Shown: piece by piece, positions 8,795 through 15,853 of the stretch
Position numbering within the stretch: position 1 is the stretch's first letter
Layout: every line of letters starts with the position of its first letter
Assembly: GCA_903879335.1 (NCBI GenBank)
Contig: CAIRLC010000007.1
Coordinates: 1-64,000 of the forward strand
Direction: 5' to 3'
Source of the DNA: an uncultured Pseudomonadota bacterium
GTDB taxonomy: Bacteria; Pseudomonadota; Gammaproteobacteria; Steroidobacterales; Steroidobacteraceae
Length of the DNA stretch: 64,000 bases
Notes under the pieces: model-generated
What the model saw: only the letters and a program-made list of their open reading frames with translations
Databases searched by the model: none
Told to the model about the DNA's origin: nothing
Translations under genes and position numbers: made by a program

Positions 8795-8846
8795 CCTGAT
8801 CGCTTGAGGATACCCGCTAGGTTAGGTTGCCACCCTTGTGTGATGA

Positions 8847-8864
8847 TGATCCACCGTCGGATCA
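8847..8864. promoter_or_regulatory. 18-bp palindrome before the formate/nitrite transporter gene
   Basis: TGATCC (8847-8852) and GGATCA (8859-8864) form a perfect inverted repeat with a 6-bp spacer, ending 15 bp before the ATG of the FNT gene. It could be a repressor site or a small hairpin near the ribosome-binding site. No regulator gene is adjacent. Confidence 0.35.
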
Positions 8865-8879
8865 CGACCGGAGACACGC

Positions 8880-9734
8880 ATGGATGCCCCTAAACCCACC
8901 GTCGATGCACTACCTCCACTGGATATGGCGCTCGCGTGCGAACAAGCGGGCGTCACGAAATCCTGCCGCGATGGGGTAACCCTCGTACTGCTCGGCATCC
9001 TTGCGGGCGCCTTCATCGCTCTCGGCGCCGTGGCGATGATCGCCGTCATGACGGGCGCAACCGCTCTGCCCTGGGGTCTCGGCCGCGCACTCGGCGGGAT
9101 CGCTTTTTCGCTAGGCTTAATTTTAGTGATCGTCGGCGGCGCAGAACTCTTTACCGGCGACTGCTTGATGGTTATTGCGTGGGCCAGTCGACGCATAACG
9201 CTGATCGCGCTACTGCGCGCCTGGGGTTTGGTTTATATCGGCAACCTCATCGGCGGATTGGTGACCGCGATTCTCGTCTACTCGTCGAATGGATATCTGC
9301 TCAACGGGGGCATGGTTGGCAAAACCGTGCTAACCATGGCCGCCGCAAAAGCTGCATTACCAACGGAGCCGCTATTTTTCCTCGCCATTCTCTGTAACGT
9401 CTTGGTCTGCTTGGCAGTTTGGATGACGCTTAGCGCCCGTAGCACGGCCGACAAAGTGATGGTGATTGTGCCCGCAGTCACTGCATTCATTGCCGCAGGC
9501 TTTGAGCATTCGATCGCTAACGCTTTCATATTGCCTTACGCGCTACTGATCAAAGTCGGTGCGGATGCAAGTTTTTGGTCATCCATCGCCGCGACACCCG
9601 AGAGCTTTGCCGCACTCACCGCTGGCAATGCGCTGCACAACATCGTGGTCAGTACGCTCGGGAATTGGCTTGGCGGCAGCACACTGGTCGGCGGTGTTTA
9701 TTGGTTCATTTATCTGCGGCGGCGGCCGGCGTAA
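8880..9734 (+). CDS. Formate/nitrite transporter (FNT) family channel
   Basis: This 284-residue integral membrane protein has the FNT pattern of six hydrophobic segments. These include LVLLGILAGAFIALGAVAMI, IAFSLGLILVIVGGAELFTG and the C-terminal NALHNIVVSTLGNWLGG. The GAELFTG and ALHN/GN motifs are conserved in the family; the His in ALHN is probably the pore histidine. FNT proteins are pentameric channels for formate, nitrite, hydrosulfide or similar small anions. The sequence does not identify the ion. ATG 8880 has GGAG 6 bases upstream. Confidence 0.88.
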   Translation: MDAPKPTVDALPPLDMALACEQAGVTKSCRDGVTLVLLGILAGAFIALGAVAMIAVMTGATALPWGLGRALGGIAFSLGLILVIVGGAELFTGDCLMVIAWASRRITLIALLRAWGLVYIGNLIGGLVTAILVYSSNGYLLNGGMVGKTVLTMAAAKAALPTEPLFFLAILCNVLVCLAVWMTLSARSTADKVMVIVPAVTAFIAAGFEHSIANAFILPYALLIKVGADASFWSSIAATPESFAALTAGNALHNIVVSTLGNWLGGSTLVGGVYWFIYLRRRPA

Positions 9735-9812
9735 TTCATCGAATCAGATCGTCAGACCCTTAAGGCGGCAAAAAAACACGCAAATTTAATCACTGTTGCA
9801 AATGTGGGCAGG

Positions 9813-9859
9813 GAATACCGTCGTTCATTACGAATACCGCAGGGTTTCGCAGAGTATTC
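9813..9859. promoter_or_regulatory. Three GAATAC half-sites upstream of the outer-membrane barrel gene
   Basis: GAATACCG occurs directly at 9813-9820 and 9832-9839, and the inverse GTATTC at 9854-9859. Start-to-start spacings of 19 and 22 bp are near two helical turns. The cluster lies 150 bp upstream of the ATG at 10010 in a gap with no other gene, so it may be a regulator-binding array. This is inference from pattern only. Confidence 0.3.
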
Positions 9860-10009
9860 AAGCGTAGGTTAATTCCATCGGGATCCGAGTTGCTCTCGAA
9901 TAGCGACAGAGTTCCCGGCGGTGTAGCGCGATTTCGCTCTGCGCCAGCTAGCGCCTTCGTCAGCAAGCCCATGTGGGCCGTTGATGATGCGCCTCAGGGA
10001 GGATACTCA

Positions 10010-10522
10010 ATGAAACTCTTCGTATTGGCCGCAGCGCTACTCACCGCTGCACCGGCGGCAATGGCTGACGATCCGCAAGGTTTCTATACCCTCGGTTACA
10101 CGTACGCCAGCATTAAAGCTTCCGACACCACGCTCAACGTCAGCGAGCTCGGCGGCTCAGTCGGCTGGACCCCGGTACGTTGGCTAGGTTTGGAAGCAAA
10201 TGCGTTCTGGGGGGTGTCGAGCGCTAATCTCAGCGGCTATGACGTCAAGATCGACTCGGGTTACATGGCTTCTGTCCTGCCGACCTTGCCCTTAGGCGAC
10301 GATTGGTCCGTGTATGCAAGGCTTGGATATATGCATGCCCGCATTTCGGTGTCAGACCTTGGTTCTGGAACCGATCACGACACCGCTTACGGCGTGGGCG
10401 CGCAATGGGTCCCGCACTGGGGGACGTACCATATGGGCGCGCGTCTTGAATACACGCAGTTCTATCACAAGGATGGCATGACGATCGACGGCACAACGCT
10501 GTCGTTCGTGCAGCGGTTCTAA
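10010..10522 (+). CDS. Small outer-membrane beta-barrel protein
   Basis: The 170-residue precursor has a clear Sec signal peptide (MKLFVLAAALLTAAPAAMADD). The rest is alternating aromatic/polar strand sequence typical of an eight-stranded barrel, such as YTLGYTYASI and WLGLEANAFWGV. It ends in SFVQRF, a terminal phenylalanine being the outer-membrane assembly signal. It resembles the OmpA/opacity-like Omp_b-brl group. The function is unknown. ATG 10010 has GGAGG about 7 bases upstream; an in-frame upstream extension to 9890 would destroy the signal peptide. Confidence 0.8.
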   Translation: MKLFVLAAALLTAAPAAMADDPQGFYTLGYTYASIKASDTTLNVSELGGSVGWTPVRWLGLEANAFWGVSSANLSGYDVKIDSGYMASVLPTLPLGDDWSVYARLGYMHARISVSDLGSGTDHDTAYGVGAQWVPHWGTYHMGARLEYTQFYHKDGMTIDGTTLSFVQRF

Positions 10523-10539
10523 GTCCCGACACGGCAAAG

Positions 10540-10563
10540 GCGCCGGCCCAAGCACGCCGGCGC
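10540..10563 (+). terminator. Hairpin after the outer-membrane barrel gene
   Basis: GCGCCGGC (10540-10547) pairs perfectly with GCCGGCGC (10556-10563) across an 8-base loop, 18 bp past the stop. There is no T run after it, so it is only a candidate terminator. Confidence 0.45.
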
Positions 10564-10773
10564 TACGCTTGAAAGCGCCGCAAAAACGTCATCCAGCCGA
10601 CGCGGCCGGACATTGATTTGGGGTCAAACAAGACTCTGCGAGACGATCGGTGTCTCACCAACCGATTGGATTGGTCGCAGCAGGCCGGGCTTAAATAATG
10701 GTGGCAAGGACACACTCACATTCCGCCTGTAAACCCGCGTGGATGCTGGGTTTCGGCCGATTCGACTTTGCGA

Positions 10774-10794
10774 GTTACCCCCAAAGTTACCCCC
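10774..10794. repeat. Direct repeat GTTACCCCC, two copies
   Basis: Perfect copies at 10774-10782 and 10786-10794 are separated by AAA (12-bp period). A third identical copy lies at 11799-11807 next to a truncated gene. GGGGTAA-type repeats are often seen near tRNA-targeting integrase genes, so these may mark island boundaries or integrase arm sites. Confidence 0.6.
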
Positions 10795-10823
10795 TGTGCT
10801 GAATCTAACGGGACATTCGTCGA

Positions 10824-11147
10824 TCAGGCCACTGCGGCAGGGTGCCTCGCCTCCGCACGTCTCACCGTGACCGCCACTTCAACACGTGAGCCGAGCCCGT
10901 TGATCATCGCCATGAGGCGCTCGACGCTGATGCGCCGGAAATCCGCGTTGCGGACGCGCGAGAAATCTCCGGCATCGATCCCGGTGAGGCTCTGCGCCTT
11001 TCTTACAGTGAGACCTTTTTTGTCGAGCGTCTTGATGATCTCCGCCGCCAGGATCGCCTTCAACTGGCGCACGTCGGCATCCGGGACATCAAAGTCCCGA
11101 TAGATGTTTCCGCTCCCGCGGATAAGCTCAAGCGGTTCCTTTTTCAT
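10824..11147 (-). CDS. HigA-type antitoxin with XRE helix-turn-helix
   Basis: The 107-residue protein contains an HTH region about residues 40-90 (LTVRKAQSLTGIDAGDFSRVRN, then RISVERLMAMINGLG), typical of antitoxins paired with Gp49-like toxins. It should bind and neutralise the toxin encoded just upstream and repress the operon. The start ATG at 11147 overlaps the toxin stop as ATGA (4 bp), so translation is coupled. Toxin-first order is the HigBA arrangement. The operon sits between GTTACCCCC repeats and next to tRNA-Phe, suggesting arrival on a mobile element. Confidence 0.85.
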   Translation of the reverse strand: MKKEPLELIRGSGNIYRDFDVPDADVRQLKAILAAEIIKTLDKKGLTVRKAQSLTGIDAGDFSRVRNADFRRISVERLMAMINGLGSRVEVAVTVRRAEARHPAAVA

Positions 11148-11488
11148 CGCAGCATCTCCTTCAGTCGCTTCAACCGGTCCTTGATCAAGTCGATCTCGTG
11201 TTTCGGGGTCTTGATACCTTGCGTCGACTTCTTCTGAAACGCATGGACCACCCACAGCTCGTCCCCAAGCTGGACCGCATAGACCACACGAAAGGCATTG
11301 CCCCGGAACGGCAACGCAACCTCAAACACCCCCGACCCGAGGCCTTTCATCGGCTTGGCGATTCCCGCCATGCCACCTTCGGCGGCAACGCTCAATGCAT
11401 CGATCACGATCTGCCGCGCGCCGTCGGGAAATGCCTCAAAGGCTTTTCGCGCAGGCGTGAGCCAGGATACCGGCCGCGTTGGTCTCAT
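11144..11488 (-). CDS. HigB/RelE-superfamily toxin (phage Gp49-like)
   Basis: The 114-residue protein matches the Gp49-like branch of the RelE/HigB superfamily: central GVFEVALPFRGNAFRVVYAV and WVVHAFQKKSTQGIKTPK, ending in a basic helix. These toxins are ribosome-dependent mRNA endonucleases; the basic residues in FQKKSTQGIKTPK are the likely RNA contacts. It is the first gene of a two-gene operon with the HTH antitoxin and overlaps it by 4 bp. A 20-bp palindrome sits 25 bp upstream. Confidence 0.85.
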   Translation of the reverse strand: MRPTRPVSWLTPARKAFEAFPDGARQIVIDALSVAAEGGMAGIAKPMKGLGSGVFEVALPFRGNAFRVVYAVQLGDELWVVHAFQKKSTQGIKTPKHEIDLIKDRLKRLKEMLR

Positions 11489-11513
11489 TCTCTTCTGCCC
11501 ATATCGCTTTGAA

Positions 11514-11533
11514 TGTTGGCAGATTTACCAACA
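11514..11533. promoter_or_regulatory. Candidate autoregulatory operator of the HigBA operon
   Basis: TGTTGG (11514-11519) and CCAACA (11528-11533) form a perfect inverted repeat with an 8-bp spacer, 25 bp upstream of the toxin start. HigA antitoxins commonly repress their own promoter through such dyads; binding here is inferred. Confidence 0.45.
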
Positions 11534-11686
11534 ACCGTCAAGTGGATTGCAAAACGCTTTTCCTTGGCCAGTCGGTCGCGCGCGCACCCTGACACGCCTA
11601 CCTCGCAGCTTCGCTACTCCCCACGGTCGAAATTGGCTTTTCTTTATGCTGGCGACGATGGAGATCCTAAACAACAGGGAGACGCG

Positions 11687-11796
11687 ATGGGGCAGGAATT
11701 TACGCGGCAGGAGCTTTACGATCTGGTGTGGCGCGAGCCACTGAGAACGCTGGCAAAGACGCTGCACATTTCGGATGTCCGTCTGGCGAAGACCCC
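11687..11796 (+). pseudogene. Truncated N-terminus of an island-type hypothetical gene
   Basis: ATG 11687, with GGGAG 5 bases upstream, begins a sequence reading QELYDLVWREPLRTLAKTLH and then ISDVRLAK. This is the conserved start of a family of hypothetical proteins, often island-borne, that normally continues with a GYWAK-like motif. Here recognisable similarity ends near 11791. The frame then runs through non-coding sequence and antisense across the tRNA gene to 12028. The break coincides with ACCCCCGGTTACCCCC, so the gene was probably cut by recombination at these repeats. Family assignment is from memory of the motif. Confidence 0.6.
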
Positions 11797-11798
11797 CG

Positions 11799-11807
11799 GT
11801 TACCCCC
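11799..11807. repeat. Third copy of GTTACCCCC
   Basis: Identical to the pair at 10774-10794 and located exactly where the truncated gene stops being recognisable, 105 bp from the 3' end of tRNA-Phe. Confidence 0.5.
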
Positions 11808-11911
11808 AGATGTCAACCAACCAAGCCGGAACACCCTGGCGCGATTTCCCTATGAAAATCCTGATCTTTCAACACGCTTTGGACTTCTTCGGACTTCTCT
11901 GGAAGGGGATT

Positions 11912-11987
11912 TGGTGGCCAAGGTCGGAATCGAACCAACGACACGCGGATTTTCAATCCGCTGCTCTACCAACTGAGCTACTTGGCC
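11912..11987 (-). tRNA. tRNA-Phe (GAA)
   Basis: The 76-nt cloverleaf has acceptor GGCCAAG paired with CTTGGCC, discriminator A and encoded CCA. It also has a D arm AGCTCAGTTGGTAGAGC, anticodon stem GGATT/AATCC with loop TGAAA.. giving anticodon GAA, and T arm GTTCGATTC. It is minus-strand, and its 3' end faces the HigBA/truncated-gene segment, a usual side for island insertion. Confidence 0.95.
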
Positions 11988-12142
11988 ACTGCAACCGATT
12001 GATTTCTTTCGGTTGCTGCACCGACTGATATCGGGCAGGGCGCGTATTAGACCGGTAGCAGGGGTAACCCGTCAAGGCCGACATGCGCGTATTGGCTTAA
12101 GATTGTCGGATCCTTCTTCATCGGCCCAGCCGTGTGTCAGTC

Positions 12143-12818
12143 ATGTTATTGGTCGACTCTGCTGATACCAACGCGCTTGAATCGACGTTAACACTCGCTG
12201 GTATTGACGGCTTTACGACCAATCCCACGCTCATCGCGCGTAGCGCCGGGGCCGATCATTTATCGGTCACGGCCTACGAACAACAACTGAAACGCATCCT
12301 TGATGTACTGTCGGCTGACAATTTGCCCAAAAATCGGCGTCGCGAAGTCATGCTACAGCCGGTAGGAGATGGCTCGGACATTCTGCGGGTCGCTCAGGAT
12401 TCCGCTACTCGACTTGACGGTCATGCCTGGCGCCTTTGGATCAAGTTATTGCCCGAATGGACCTCCTTGGAGCTGATCGAGCCATTGAAGAACTTGGGCA
12501 TTGCGACGCTGGTGACTGCGGTCTACACCCCACTACAAGCTGAACTCGCCTATGCAGCCGGCGCTGACTCGATCGCGGTCTATGTTGGCCGCTTACAGCA
12601 GGCTGAACCGAATTGGCAGAAACGCCTAGAAGCGATCGCCTACGTGAGTCAACGCACGTCAGCGGCTACTTCTCGCAAGCTTTCGCGATCTGCCGATGAT
12701 TGAAAGCGCGCTCGCATACTCCGCCGATCTCACGATACCCGCGCATCTAGTGCCGAGGTTGTTGGAGTCCCCACTGTCCACGGCAGCGATTGCAGACTAT
12801 GCAGCCCGCACCCAGTAA
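12143..12818 (+). pseudogene. Transaldolase-like (fructose-6-phosphate aldolase type) gene with a +1 frameshift
   Basis: The first 172 codons encode a transaldolase/FSA-type barrel: LLVDSADTNALES, GIDGFTTNPTLIA, Schiff-base lysine K101 (RLWIKLLPEW) and AAGADSIAVYVGRL. After codon 172 the frame goes off and stops at 12703. Skipping one base (T12659) restores the expected C-terminus (QRLLLASFRDLPMIESALAY and on to TPAHLV-like and AARTQ) ending at TAA 12816-12818. The joined product would be about 225 residues, normal for the family. No classical slippery heptamer is visible, so a mutation or sequencing error is likelier than programmed shifting. ATG 12143 fits the family N-terminus better than GTG 12134. 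Confidence 0.75.
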
Positions 12819-12884
12819 CCGACTTTCCCTCATAGCGCGTCGATACAAGGCTAGAGGATAAGCCGGTCACTGTTGCAGGGGGAG

Positions 12885-12907
12885 AGGCGGGAGTCTGGCT
12901 CCCGCCT
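12885..12907 (-). terminator. Hairpin after the TonB-dependent receptor gene
   Basis: AGGCGGGAG (12885-12893) pairs with CTCCCGCCT (12899-12907) across a 5-base loop, 10 bp beyond the receptor stop on the minus strand. No T run follows, so termination strength is uncertain. Confidence 0.5.
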
Positions 12908-12916
12908 GCTTCCAGA

Positions 12917-15469
12917 TTAGAAGCGCTGACTAAAGTTAAGTCCGATCTGACGTGGGCGCGTCGGGATCACATTCACCAGCTTACAAATCGAAGGCGCGCA
13001 GCTGGTGTAACGAATCAATTGGCCACGAGAGTCCAAAACGTTGCTCACGAACAGCTCCGTAGACCAACTATTCTTGGCTGCACCCAAGGCGAAATCGACC
13101 GTGCCAAAAGCTGGCTGCTTCCCAACGATGGCTTCATCAGCCACCTTGAGTGACGACAGCGCATCCGACTGATAAACGCCCGCTAACTGTGAATGCATGC
13201 GGTATTCACCTGCATTCCATTCATAGCGTGCAATCACATTGCCCTTGAACTTTGACGACACCGGCAGGCGGGACCCGGCTGGCGCAAAAACCGCGTTGTC
13301 CTTGCCCGTCAGCGACGGCTCCGTACAGGTGAACGTCGGGCTTGGGTAATGGCACACATTGGTTAGCAACTTGCTATCAATGAACGTCGCTGAAGAACTC
13401 AGCGTCAGGCCACGATTGACCTTGAAATGCACTTCGGCCTCCAAACCCTTGATCTCGGCTCGACCGGCATTGATCACGACATTGACGCCGTTAGGTCCGG
13501 GATAGCCGAACTGTGCGTCGTTCCAGCGCTCCATGAACACCGCGGCATTGATGCGCAAGCGGTGATCCATCCATGTGGTCTTGGTGCCGATTTCGTAGTT
13601 CGTCAGATAGTCCGGGTTGTAGGGCGGAACGGTCAAGATTCGATTCACGCCACCCGGTCTAAAGCCGGTCGACACCGTCGCGTAGGCCATTTTATCGTCG
13701 TCAAACTTGTAAGTGACGTTGACTCGATGCGTCTCGCCCGACTTGGTGCCACGGTTCAGCAAGTTCTTGCACGGCAGTGTTGGATTGGTCGGATCAATCG
13801 GTGTAAAGCAGCGATTTTCACCGGTCCAAGGGCTATCTGCCGTCGGGAAGGTCGCACCGAAGCCGGCAAAACCATCGACCGTATTGTCGTAGTGATAACC
13901 GCGAATACCGCCCGTCAAAGCGAGTTTGCTGGTGAGTTCATAGGTGAAATCAGCAAAGAGCGCCTGGTCCTTATCGACACGCATGGCCCGCTGATACCAA
14001 ACGGTCCCTGTCTGGCCACCGACAGACAACTCAGGCGCTAAGCCAGGCACAACATAGTTGTACTGTAGGTTATCGGTCTGACGCTGATAGAACACACCAA
14101 CGACGCCGTGCAGACGCCAGTCTGTCGGGGTCGCGAGTCGAACCTCATGCGACTGTTTCGTAAAGTCGTTGGAGCCGGTGTAATACTGGCCTTGGCTGAC
14201 GTTATAGCCGTCCTTCGTGCGGAAGTTATCGGCGTAATAGGCCGAGTTATAGGCATAAGCCACATCATAGAAGAACGAATAATCGGAGTAGTCACTCTGC
14301 TGATATTCATGCCGCTTGATGTAACCTCCAGCGTACGTAAGGTCGAGATCAGCCACCTTACCTTCAACAACCAGCGTGCCTAATGTGAATCGGTCCTGGT
14401 TCACGTCTGGGTAATAGCGAGCGATGTTCAGATCGCCCGTGCCACCTAAGGTCATTGATGGGCCTGACGAACCATCTGGCAGCGTCGGCGTGACCGTCAC
14501 CGCTTCCGGCGTATAGGCCCACTGCCCTTCGGCCTTCATGTCCTGGCTCATGACCATCGCCGTTGCGGTCCAACGATCACTGATATCAAACTTGATGGCC
14601 GCTCGACCACCGGTGGTGGTGGTCGGGTTCGAGTTTTTTTGCACCAAGTTCGCGTTGTCGCGCTTGTATCCAAGCCCTAAGGTATTGGGCCCGCCGTTAT
14701 ACGGGGTAGGGTTTGATCCCAATATATAGCTCGGATCCGCTGCATTGCCCGGGCCCGGGTAGTACTGCGAAGAACTGCGCACGACGTTGATGAATCCGCC
14801 GTCTCGCTCGGCCCATCCGACCAAACGGACGGCCGTCTTATCGTTGATGGGGAGGTTGGCATAACCCTCAAGCTTCCCGCCTTGGCCACCTTTGGTGAAT
14901 GACTGTCCGGTTACGTCATAACCGGCCTCAAAGTGCGACGGATCCGGCTTATTGGTAATCAGCCTCATCGTGCCAGCCATTGAACTGGCGCCGAACAGCG
15001 TTCCTTGGGGCCCCGAGAGCGCCTCAACACGCGCCATGTCATACACGTGCACGTCGAGGTTGTTGGCGATCGTGGTGACGGGCATTTCATCAAGATAGAC
15101 GCCCACCAACGGCTGTGAACCGAGATGGATACCGTCACCACCATTTGTTACGCCGCGGACGTAGAGCTGCGCCTGTCCCGGGCCGTAAGATTGTACCGAC
15201 AGGCTCGGCAGATAGCGGGCATAGTCATCAAAACTGCTGACCTGCAAATCGGCTAGCTTCTTGGAGTCGATGGCTTCAATGCTGATAGGCACGGCCTGAA
15301 TGTTTTCTTCGCGCTTCTGCGACGTCACGATCACTTCATCCAACATCGCGGAGCTGGCTCCGGCATTCGCGGGCGCTTGCTGGGCGTGGGCGAGCCCCGA
15401 CGCGAGAATAGTTGAAGTGGCCACAAATAACGGTCGCAGCATCGGCACGCGACGAGAAACGTTCTTCAT
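12917..15469 (-). CDS. TonB-dependent outer-membrane receptor
   Basis: The 850-residue precursor has a signal peptide (about residues 1-28, ending GLAHAQ). A TonB-box-like segment DEVIVTSQKREENIQ and an N-terminal plug domain follow (LPSLSVQSYGPGQAQLYVRG, then LSGPQGTLFGASSMAGTMRL). The C-terminal 22-strand-type barrel ends in GLNFSQRF with terminal Phe. It imports a siderophore, oligosaccharide or other nutrient with TonB-ExbBD energy. It most resembles the broad iron-complex receptor group, but the ligand cannot be read from sequence. ATG 15469 has GGAG 6 bases upstream; the open frame continues to 15700 without a better start. No TonB, sigma or SusD-like partner is adjacent. Confidence 0.88.
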   Translation of the reverse strand: MKNVSRRVPMLRPLFVATSTILASGLAHAQQAPANAGASSAMLDEVIVTSQKREENIQAVPISIEAIDSKKLADLQVSSFDDYARYLPSLSVQSYGPGQAQLYVRGVTNGGDGIHLGSQPLVGVYLDEMPVTTIANNLDVHVYDMARVEALSGPQGTLFGASSMAGTMRLITNKPDPSHFEAGYDVTGQSFTKGGQGGKLEGYANLPINDKTAVRLVGWAERDGGFINVVRSSSQYYPGPGNAADPSYILGSNPTPYNGGPNTLGLGYKRDNANLVQKNSNPTTTTGGRAAIKFDISDRWTATAMVMSQDMKAEGQWAYTPEAVTVTPTLPDGSSGPSMTLGGTGDLNIARYYPDVNQDRFTLGTLVVEGKVADLDLTYAGGYIKRHEYQQSDYSDYSFFYDVAYAYNSAYYADNFRTKDGYNVSQGQYYTGSNDFTKQSHEVRLATPTDWRLHGVVGVFYQRQTDNLQYNYVVPGLAPELSVGGQTGTVWYQRAMRVDKDQALFADFTYELTSKLALTGGIRGYHYDNTVDGFAGFGATFPTADSPWTGENRCFTPIDPTNPTLPCKNLLNRGTKSGETHRVNVTYKFDDDKMAYATVSTGFRPGGVNRILTVPPYNPDYLTNYEIGTKTTWMDHRLRINAAVFMERWNDAQFGYPGPNGVNVVINAGRAEIKGLEAEVHFKVNRGLTLSSSATFIDSKLLTNVCHYPSPTFTCTEPSLTGKDNAVFAPAGSRLPVSSKFKGNVIARYEWNAGEYRMHSQLAGVYQSDALSSLKVADEAIVGKQPAFGTVDFALGAAKNSWSTELFVSNVLDSRGQLIRYTSCAPSICKLVNVIPTRPRQIGLNFSQRF

Positions 15470-15572
15470 CGAAGACTCCCCTAATCGATTAATTCGCCGG
15501 TTACCGGCTCCCCAGCCCCGAGTATAGGCGGGCCGGACGGTTGAACAATACAGCCCTGAGCTCGCACCGACC

Positions 15573-15851
15573 TCAGGAGGCGGAAGATGGCGGCACGAAT
15601 CCGTCGGGACGGGCAGCGCCCTCGCCAAAGAGGAACTTTTGCATCTCATCCACCAGAAACTGACGGTGCTTGGGATCAATGGGCGTGAGTCGATACTCAT
15701 TCAGCAGCATGGTCTGGTGATCGACCCAGCGCTGCCAACCTTCCTTCGACACTTCGCGATAGATGCGCACCCCAAGGTCGCCGGGATAGGGCGCATAGGC
15801 GAGCCCCTCCGCTGAACGCTTTAAAACAACGCAATTCACCATTCTCGACAT
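15573..15851 (-). CDS. yggX: Probable Fe(2+)-trafficking / oxidative damage protection protein
   Basis: The 92-residue protein matches YggX: MSRMVNCVVLKRSAEGL with the conserved Cys7, then YPGDLGVRIYREVSKEGW and WVDHQTMLLNEYRL, ending near FLFGEG. YggX protects Fe-S proteins from oxidants and helps iron handling in the cytosol. It begins 2 bp after the mutY stop, with GGAG inside the mutY end as ribosome-binding site. The two form an operon, a frequent mutY-yggX pairing in gammaproteobacteria, which makes sense because MutY is an Fe-S protein. The C-terminal tail from residue 79 is slightly longer than in E. coli. Confidence 0.93.
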   Translation of the reverse strand: MSRMVNCVVLKRSAEGLAYAPYPGDLGVRIYREVSKEGWQRWVDHQTMLLNEYRLTPIDPKHRQFLVDEMQKFLFGEGAARPDGFVPPSSAS

Positions 15852-15853
15852 CT

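Larger units (their letters stand above)
10523..10823. other. Intergenic region at the edge of a possible island scar
   Basis: About 300 bp separates the barrel gene from the antitoxin gene. It holds a GC hairpin (10540-10563) just after the barrel gene and two copies of GTTACCCCC (10774-10794). I see no ORF. Confidence 0.5.

Noticed and set aside
11513-12028. 171-codon plus-strand ORF across the tRNA-Phe gene
   Set aside because: Only the part from ATG 11687 to about 11796 resembles a protein family; the rest is antisense to the tRNA and non-coding, so I kept the short part as a truncated gene.
12143-12703. Programmed ribosomal frameshifting in the transaldolase-like gene
   Set aside because: No slippery heptamer, stimulatory hairpin or internal Shine-Dalgarno sequence seen around 12659; a mutation or read error is simpler.
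13427-14041. 204-codon ORF antisense to the TonB-dependent receptor
   Set aside because: Composition is a codon-position shadow of the receptor; no family resemblance.
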